Shown piece by piece: positions 58,707 through 64,000 of a stretch of DNA of 64,000 nucleotides. The translations under genes were made by a program, and so were the position numbers. Where the stretch lies: the NCBI RefSeq assembly GCF_051967035.1, contig NZ_JBQCKK010000012.1, positions 1-64,000 of the forward strand. Reading direction: 5' to 3'. The notes under the pieces are model-generated. The model was not told where the DNA came from. It did no database searches and saw nothing but the letters and a program-made list of their open reading frames with translations. Numbering within the stretch: the stretch's first letter is position 1; each line of letters begins with the position of its first letter. Source of the stretch: Brevibacillus sp051967035. Lineage in GTDB: Bacteria > Bacillota > Bacilli > Brevibacillales > Brevibacillaceae.

Positions 58707-61475
58707 ATGGATGAACGCAAGGTTTTAATACTGATCGATCAAATAGATAAGACCAAAGAAATAGCCGATTATTCGTTTGGTGAAAAGGAAGACGTCATAC
58801 ATATTTACTTTATGAGACGTCGCGATCAGTTTTACCGTTATAAGAAGAACAGAGTTGTGATTAAAACCTCTCCCCGACCGTTGACGATCACTCACGGAGT
58901 GGTCTTGTGTGGCGGGCTTCCCCTGCGAAATGTACAGGAGGTTGTCCAGTTTGAAGACCTCTGCAAAGTGTTTTTCGACAATCAGCAGACGGGCATTTAC
59001 AAATCATCGGCGATTCGCGTAGGGACAGCAGAGGAAGCACACAACCAAGCCGCACAAGTCTTAGATTATTGGCATGACAATGTGCAATACACGACGACAG
59101 AGGGGAAGCCGGATTTGTTTTTGCAAAAGCAGTTCTCCAGGCTACATCGCATACATCCGGATAGTGTACTGGTGACTTATCTCAGGCGCGCCCCGATTGC
59201 CAAAGCGGAGCGAAACGCCATTGCTGACATCTATCCATTCAGGATTAATGTGAGCCAAAAAGAAGCGCTGGAACAAGCGCTAGCTAGCCAGATTTCCATC
59301 ATTGAAGGGCCGCCGGGCACCGGGAAAACACAAACGATCTTAAATATCCTGGCTAATCTGGTTGTCATGAAAAAGAAATCGGTAGCCGTTGTTTCGGGAA
59401 ACAACGCGGCTGTCCAAAATGTGAAAGACAAGTTGCAAAAGCACGGGTACGGCTTTATCGCCGCAACGTTGGGAAACAAGGATAATCGAGAAGCTTTTTT
59501 TCAAAGCTTGCCGGAATACCCGGTGGCGGGATGGCAGAGCAATAGACAAGAAGACGAGATCTTGGATCAAATCCTAAAGCTGTCCGAGCAACTAAAAGAG
59601 TTGTTAACCCTCGTCAACCGCAAGGCTAAGCTGGAGCAAGAGATTGAGGCTTACCGTCTGGAGCAAAAGCATTTTCTTTTTCATCATGAAAAACACAATC
59701 TGGAGGAGATGGGGCGAATATTTTATCGTCGCCAGACTGCTGACACCATCATTGCATTTTTGGCAGACGAGTATTTTACAGGCGACCGTTCATTCCGTTT
59801 TTTGCAGAAAGCAAAGCTGTTGTTCAAGTACGGTTTTGTCCATTTTCAAAAATGGAAAGAGAATCGCCTGGAATGGATTACACGCTTGCAGATGAAGTAC
59901 TACGAACTGAAGCTGGAAGAATTGGAGAAGGAGCGGAGCGGCATACAGCAGAAGTTGGAGACGCAATCATTCGACGAGTTGCTGAGGCAGCATGAAGCGT
60001 ACTCTACGACTCTTTTCAGGCATAAGCTGTACGAGAAATATAAAGCAAAAAGGAAATACAGTGGAACTGCTAAAAGCTATCAAGGGGACTGGAAGGAGTT
60101 TATTGAACATTTCCCGATCGTGCTGAGCACCACGCATGCTTTGCGTTCTTGCATACCGGATGACTATCTGTTTGATTATGTCATGATCGACGAAGCGTCC
60201 CAGGTGGATTTGCTCACAGGAGCGCTTGCCATGTCATGCGCCAAAAATGTGATTATTGTTGGAGACACGAAACAGTTGCCCCAAATTGTTGATAAGGACA
60301 TTAAGGCCAAGCTGAAGACCGAGGCTGTCGATGAGGCATACGACTATTTCAACCAAAGTCTTTTGTCTTCCATGCTTGCCGTATACGGTGAAAAGGTTCC
60401 AAAAACGATGCTGAAGGAGCATTACCGATGCAGGCGCGGAATCATCGGGTTTTGCAACCAGCAGTACTACAACAATGAACTGATTCCTTTAAAAGTAGAA
60501 GAAACCGCAGAGCCCCCCATCCGGTTGCATTACACAGCGGCAGGAAACCATATGCGCAAAGTAACGAGGGGAGCACAGACAGGGACATGTAATCAGAGAG
60601 AAATTGAAACGGTGAAAGAGGAGATTCTAAAAGAGTTGCAGCTTCAAAATATTCCTCTGGAGGATATCGGCTTTGCCACTCCGTATCGTTTACAGGTGGA
60701 GGAAGCGAACGGCATTTTAGCTGAGCAGGTTGAGATTGATACTGTTCATAGATATCAAGGACGGGAAAAGCGAATCATGATCCTATCAACTGTTCTGGAC
60801 CAGACGAGAGCCGGGCAGATGGGGAAGCGCTTTGTCGAAGATTCATGTTTGGTCAATGTAGCCGTATCCAGAGCACAAGAGCAATTTATTCTCGTCACCG
60901 ACCATGCGCTCTTTCGCAAATCGCGAAAAGATATTGGCAATTTGATAAGGTACATAGAATACAGCACCTTGCACGAGAATATCACACAAAGTCAGCTTAT
61001 TTCCGTTTTCGACCTATTGTACAGCGAATATTCAGAGCGTTTGAGGGACTTGCAGAGTCGATTGTTATTCAATACGAAACTCAAATCAAGATTCCAATCG
61101 GAAAAGATCATTGAGCTTGTTTTGTCCGACTTGCTCAAAGAAGATGCCTATAAGTGCTTTACATTCTGCACGCATGTGCATCTCAAAGATATATTCAAGG
61201 ATACTGAGCCCCTCAGTGATGCCGAGCAGAAGTACGTGAAAAATCGAGCATCGTTTGACTTTGTCATTTACGACGTGATGAACAAGCAGCCGCTATTGGC
61301 AATCGAGGTAGACGGTTTTGCTTTCCATCGAAATCATCCGCAGCAACAGGAGCGGGACGAACTGAAAAACAACATTTGCCGCAAATATCAGTTTCCGCTG
61401 TTGCGACTCCCGACTACTGGCTCTGGTGAAGAAGCAAAGATTCGCAACGAACTGGATCGGCTTATAAGCGGATAG
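58707..61475 (+). CDS. SF1 helicase with C-terminal nuclease-like domain
   Basis: About 922 aa from ATG 58707 (AAAGGA nine bases ahead). An N-terminal domain of 160 residues, then an UPF1/Dna2-like SF1 helicase split by a long coiled-coil insert: Walker A GPPGTGKTQT, motif II MIDEASQ, motif III VGDTKQLPQ, TVHRYQGREKRIMILS, motif VI VAVSRAQEQF. The last about 100 residues (FDFVIYDVMNKQPLLAIEVD and GFAFH, then RKYQFPLLRL) match a DUF2726/Vsr-like PD-(D/E)XK fold with D...E-x-D. Similar single-protein helicase-nucleases defend against phages. It stands alone behind a terminator. Confidence 0.85.
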   Translation: MDERKVLILIDQIDKTKEIADYSFGEKEDVIHIYFMRRRDQFYRYKKNRVVIKTSPRPLTITHGVVLCGGLPLRNVQEVVQFEDLCKVFFDNQQTGIYKSSAIRVGTAEEAHNQAAQVLDYWHDNVQYTTTEGKPDLFLQKQFSRLHRIHPDSVLVTYLRRAPIAKAERNAIADIYPFRINVSQKEALEQALASQISIIEGPPGTGKTQTILNILANLVVMKKKSVAVVSGNNAAVQNVKDKLQKHGYGFIAATLGNKDNREAFFQSLPEYPVAGWQSNRQEDEILDQILKLSEQLKELLTLVNRKAKLEQEIEAYRLEQKHFLFHHEKHNLEEMGRIFYRRQTADTIIAFLADEYFTGDRSFRFLQKAKLLFKYGFVHFQKWKENRLEWITRLQMKYYELKLEELEKERSGIQQKLETQSFDELLRQHEAYSTTLFRHKLYEKYKAKRKYSGTAKSYQGDWKEFIEHFPIVLSTTHALRSCIPDDYLFDYVMIDEASQVDLLTGALAMSCAKNVIIVGDTKQLPQIVDKDIKAKLKTEAVDEAYDYFNQSLLSSMLAVYGEKVPKTMLKEHYRCRRGIIGFCNQQYYNNELIPLKVEETAEPPIRLHYTAAGNHMRKVTRGAQTGTCNQREIETVKEEILKELQLQNIPLEDIGFATPYRLQVEEANGILAEQVEIDTVHRYQGREKRIMILSTVLDQTRAGQMGKRFVEDSCLVNVAVSRAQEQFILVTDHALFRKSRKDIGNLIRYIEYSTLHENITQSQLISVFDLLYSEYSERLRDLQSRLLFNTKLKSRFQSEKIIELVLSDLLKEDAYKCFTFCTHVHLKDIFKDTEPLSDAEQKYVKNRASFDFVIYDVMNKQPLLAIEVDGFAFHRNHPQQQERDELKNNICRKYQFPLLRLPTTGSGEEAKIRNELDRLISG

Positions 61476-61543
61476 CATCTGATCGGCGCGAAAGCTGGCC
61501 GCCTTTTCACCCGAAACATTTTGGCTGGCTTACCGTCAAAAAA

Positions 61544-61582
61544 CCCGTGCTTTCACGCAAGTAGTTGCGTACATGGCACGGG
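61544..61582 (-). terminator. Terminator of the amidohydrolase gene
   Basis: CCCGTGC (61544-61550) pairs with GCACGGG (61576-61582), with a nested ACGCAA/TTGCGT stem; on the minus strand TTTTTT follows. Confidence 0.85.
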
Positions 61583-61605
61583 GTCTCCCTTCCCTTCAAA
61601 TTCTT

Positions 61606-62463
61606 TTACTCCACCAGCCCCCTGATCTTCGGAAACACCTTCAACGCCGTCTTGTAAAACACATCCTCCTGATACTCCGCCGGGATCAGCTCCTGCACGA
61701 ACTGGATGTACGACTTCACGGGGGCGAGCGGCCAGTCGGTGCCGAACAGGAGCTTTTCGTAATGGTCGCAGTAGGTGATTGCGTGGCGCAGGTGCGCGAA
61801 GAACAGCGGCGACTCGGCCAGCCTGCGGCAGTTGGCGGCGTCACCGACCATCAGGCCGGAGAGGTCGGCAAACATGTTGCGGTTTTTGTACACGACTTCC
61901 GCGCCATCCAGCACCCACGGGTCGCCGAAGTGCGCCATCAGGAAGTTCACGTCCCGATGCTTGACCGCTACCTCGTCGAGCGTGAGCGGGTGGGCGTATT
62001 TGAGCAGGCCGCGCTCCGAGTACGTATCGCCTGTATGAAACACAACCGGCACCTCGTATTGGGCCGCCAGCGCGTAGACCGGATCGTAGACGCTGTCGTA
62101 GGCGTAGAACGGATAGTAGCCCAGATAGATTTTCAAGCCGACGGCCTGCGGTTTTTGCAGCTCGGCTTCCAGGCGGGCGACTGCCGCCTCGTCCAGCTGA
62201 TACGGATTGACGCCCAGGCAGTAGACGAGCTGCGGCGGCAACTCATCTGTCAGGTCGAGGCCCATCGGTGTCGCCGCTTCCGGGTCGGGAAAGCCGTCCT
62301 TTTGCGTCTCGGTCAGGCCCATACCGATGCCGAGCACGACGCCGCTTTCCGCATATTCCTGCAAAATGCCTTGGACGGAGTAGTCGACGAACGACTTTTC
62401 GGCCGCCGTGCGCTTGAATTCTTCGATGTGGGATAGATGCATGTGGGCATCAATGATCTTCAT
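61606..62463 (-). CDS. Amidohydrolase_2-type metal-dependent hydrolase
   Basis: A 285-aa TIM-barrel hydrolase. Metal ligands are visible in IDAHMHLSH (H-x-H), PVVFHTGDTY (His), FLMAHFGDPW (His) and LLFGTDWPL (Asp). Substrate unknown; family members act on aromatic carboxylates and lactones. Its ATG overlaps the stop of the gene upstream, so the two form an operon. Confidence 0.87.
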   Translation of the reverse strand: MKIIDAHMHLSHIEEFKRTAAEKSFVDYSVQGILQEYAESGVVLGIGMGLTETQKDGFPDPEAATPMGLDLTDELPPQLVYCLGVNPYQLDEAAVARLEAELQKPQAVGLKIYLGYYPFYAYDSVYDPVYALAAQYEVPVVFHTGDTYSERGLLKYAHPLTLDEVAVKHRDVNFLMAHFGDPWVLDGAEVVYKNRNMFADLSGLMVGDAANCRRLAESPLFFAHLRHAITYCDHYEKLLFGTDWPLAPVKSYIQFVQELIPAEYQEDVFYKTALKVFPKIRGLVE

Positions 62464-64000
62464 CGTGAGAGCCTCCCTTCGGTTTCGCGGGCAAACCGGA
62501 TGGCGCGCAAGGCCGACAGCGAATCGGCTGGCAGCGGCTCGTCCGCCAACAGGAAAAAGACCGGGGCGGTAAAGGTTGTTCGGTCATGCGGCAGGTTCAG
62601 CTTGCGCGCGAGGGAGGCGAGGGCGATGTCTGCCGTCTCCAGGTCCGTGACGATTTGCAGCTTTTCCTTGCGCGACGGGCTGCCAAACGTATAGTCTGAC
62701 GCTTCGTAGGCGAACAGTTCCCCTTGGCCCAGCTTGTAGTGCAGCTTCTCGCCATGCTTTCCTGCCGTGTTCAGCCACAGAGGGCCTGTAGCAGTTTCCG
62801 TTTGCAAAAAGATTTCCGTGGTCCACTCTTTGTTCGCAAAGTACGTCCCCGTATGCTGCACGATCTCGACAGTATGGCAGAGCAGCGGGACGCCAGGCAT
62901 GAGCAGGAAATATTGATGGCAGGTGAGGCCGCGATATGTTTCCTGCTTTTTCACGTGGTAGCTCAGTTTGATCCCTTGCCAGACGTTGCGCTGGTTGTCG
63001 GTCAGTCGGGCGAAGCAGGCGGCCCGCTCTTCCTTGACCAGCGAAAACGCACTCAGCCCCTCGACGTGGTTGCTGATGCCGCCTGTCCACGGGTTCCACC
63101 ACGACTTCGGCTGGCGCTCGGGGAAGGAGCTGGCCAGCCACTCCTGCCCTCCGGCAGTGAGCGAGTAGAGCGCCGGGGCGAAGTCCGGGGCGGCTTTGAT
63201 GCGGATAAAGCCGTTGTCTGCGACGTACACCAGTTGTCCCGCTTCCTCCGTCGTCTCCTGGACAATCTCGCCTTGGCCGATGGGGAAGATCGCGCTCTGC
63301 AAGCGAGTGTCGTGGGTGGCGAAGCGTCCGTCTACGCGCACGAGGTCAGGCGAGCCAGTCGGCGCTGCGAACGAAAAGTGCGATTCTGTCGCTTCGGCCT
63401 CCTCCGTGTAGCGGGTGGCTTGTTCTGCGGCAGGCGCGCTTTGCAGCGAGGCAGACAGCTCGCCCTCCCAATATTGCTGCTTGTACTCCTTGACCTGTAC
63501 GTGCACTTCTTTTCCTCCGACAAACGGGTTGTGACCGTTGGCGATAAGCTCCAGATGAGGGGTCAGGGACAGGTTTTCTGCCGGCAAGGCTTCTTTTTGC
63601 GCAAAGGCGCGGAAGTCCTTCCAGTCCGCATACGCACCGTGTGTCATGTGGATCGGGCCGAACGTCTTTTTGTCGTGCGGCTCCAGGCTGCCAAGGCACG
63701 TCTCCAGCGTGAACTGCCGGACCTGGAAGTCCAACTGGTATCCCGCTGGCCAGCACATGCCCCACGGCGTCGCTTCCTCGCGGGAAAACAGCCAGTTTTC
63801 GCTGACGAGCTTGCCATCCCAGTAGTCCAGGTCGCTGCCGTAGGAGGAGGGGACGTCGACATAGCGGCCCTGATACGGCAAAATCGGGCGGTGCAGCGCG
63901 TGCGAAAAACCTTGGGTCAGCCACAGCTCCGCCGCCGTTTTTTCGGCAGAGCGGTTTTCCAGTTCCAGCAGGTGTTCGACGGAGCCGTCTCCGAACAGCA
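62460..64000 (-). CDS. Unknown protein, beta-sandwich rich, truncated by window edge
   Basis: At least 513 aa; the frame stays open to base 64000, so the true start lies outside. Rich in Trp, Tyr and aromatic-Gly strands (PSSYGSDLDYWDG, TPWGMCWPAGYQLDFQV, SWWNPWTGGISNHVEG), suggesting carbohydrate-active or aldose-epimerase-like beta-sandwich folds, but I recognise no named family. Stop overlaps the amidohydrolase start (ATGA). Confidence 0.6.
   Translation of the reverse strand, partial: LFGDGSVEHLLELENRSAEKTAAELWLTQGFSHALHRPILPYQGRYVDVPSSYGSDLDYWDGKLVSENWLFSREEATPWGMCWPAGYQLDFQVRQFTLETCLGSLEPHDKKTFGPIHMTHGAYADWKDFRAFAQKEALPAENLSLTPHLELIANGHNPFVGGKEVHVQVKEYKQQYWEGELSASLQSAPAAEQATRYTEEAEATESHFSFAAPTGSPDLVRVDGRFATHDTRLQSAIFPIGQGEIVQETTEEAGQLVYVADNGFIRIKAAPDFAPALYSLTAGGQEWLASSFPERQPKSWWNPWTGGISNHVEGLSAFSLVKEERAACFARLTDNQRNVWQGIKLSYHVKKQETYRGLTCHQYFLLMPGVPLLCHTVEIVQHTGTYFANKEWTTEIFLQTETATGPLWLNTAGKHGEKLHYKLGQGELFAYEASDYTFGSPSRKEKLQIVTDLETADIALASLARKLNLPHDRTTFTAPVFFLLADEPLPADSLSALRAIRFARETEGRLSR

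Noticed and set aside
1..64000. CRISPR array
   Set aside because: I saw no regularly spaced short repeats or cas genes while reading the window.

Overview
The window is a low-to-mid GC Firmicute chromosome. Gene content and order (ytvI-citZ-icd-mdh-phoP-phoR, polA-mutM-coaE, gapB, nrdR-dnaB-dnaI) are those of Bacillales, and the protein style (PhoU beside PhoPR, Big2-repeat protein, MarR-adaptor-DHA2 operon) best fits Brevibacillus or a close Paenibacillaceae relative. Spore-former markers present are YtvI, a CwlD-like amidase, and a Spo0E-like peptide. The genus is inferred, not shown.

Bases 1-32,800 are ordinary core chromosome: a thioesterase and FxsA; the TCA genes citZ/icd/mdh; the phosphate two-component system phoPR with phoU; an ATPase and a VanW protein; a MarR-controlled multidrug efflux operon; a CwlD-like amidase; the repair genes polA/mutM with coaE and a lytic transglycosylase; gluconeogenic gapB with a CcpN-like site; an HD-GYP protein; the replication set nrdR/dnaB/dnaI; and a secreted ten-repeat Ig-like protein.

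A tRNA-Ala(GGC) gene at 33,176 is the attachment site of a 13 kb AT-rich integrated element (33,204-46,280) bounded by perfect 50 bp direct repeats. It carries a tyrosine integrase, an Xis-like protein, a large unknown protein with a degenerate ATPase look, a rolling-circle Rep-like protein beside a structured inverted repeat, an LRAT-fold protein, a membrane-anchored repeat protein, an XRE regulator, a RadC/JAB protein, a ParB-N-domain protein paired with a D12 adenine methyltransferase, and a decayed IS. No conjugation or capsid genes are visible, so it looks like a satellite or mobilisable island. Paired GGTCACA repeats sit just inside both ends and probably bind integrase arms.

From 46.3 to 50.2 kb the DNA is a scrap zone: two more decayed copies of the tRNA-Ala 3' end, a duplicated DoxX fragment joined to a transposase fragment, a likely secreted toxin/immunity pair, and a Spo0E-like mini-gene.

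At 50.3-52.1 kb lies the most interesting locus: an HTH-TPR receptor of RRNPP type followed by an overlapping 47-aa secreted peptide gene, then a terminator, a 5'-truncated second receptor, a second paralogous 48-aa peptide gene and a second terminator. Both peptides end in DDPR plus one small residue. This looks like an undescribed, partly duplicated peptide quorum-sensing cassette.

The remainder is a DrrAB-type ABC exporter, an ECF S component, a small DUF4180-like protein, tyrS under a tyrosine T-box, a Fur-controlled siderophore-binding lipoprotein, a large SF1 helicase with a C-terminal nuclease-like domain (possible phage defence), an amidohydrolase, and a partial gene running off the right edge.
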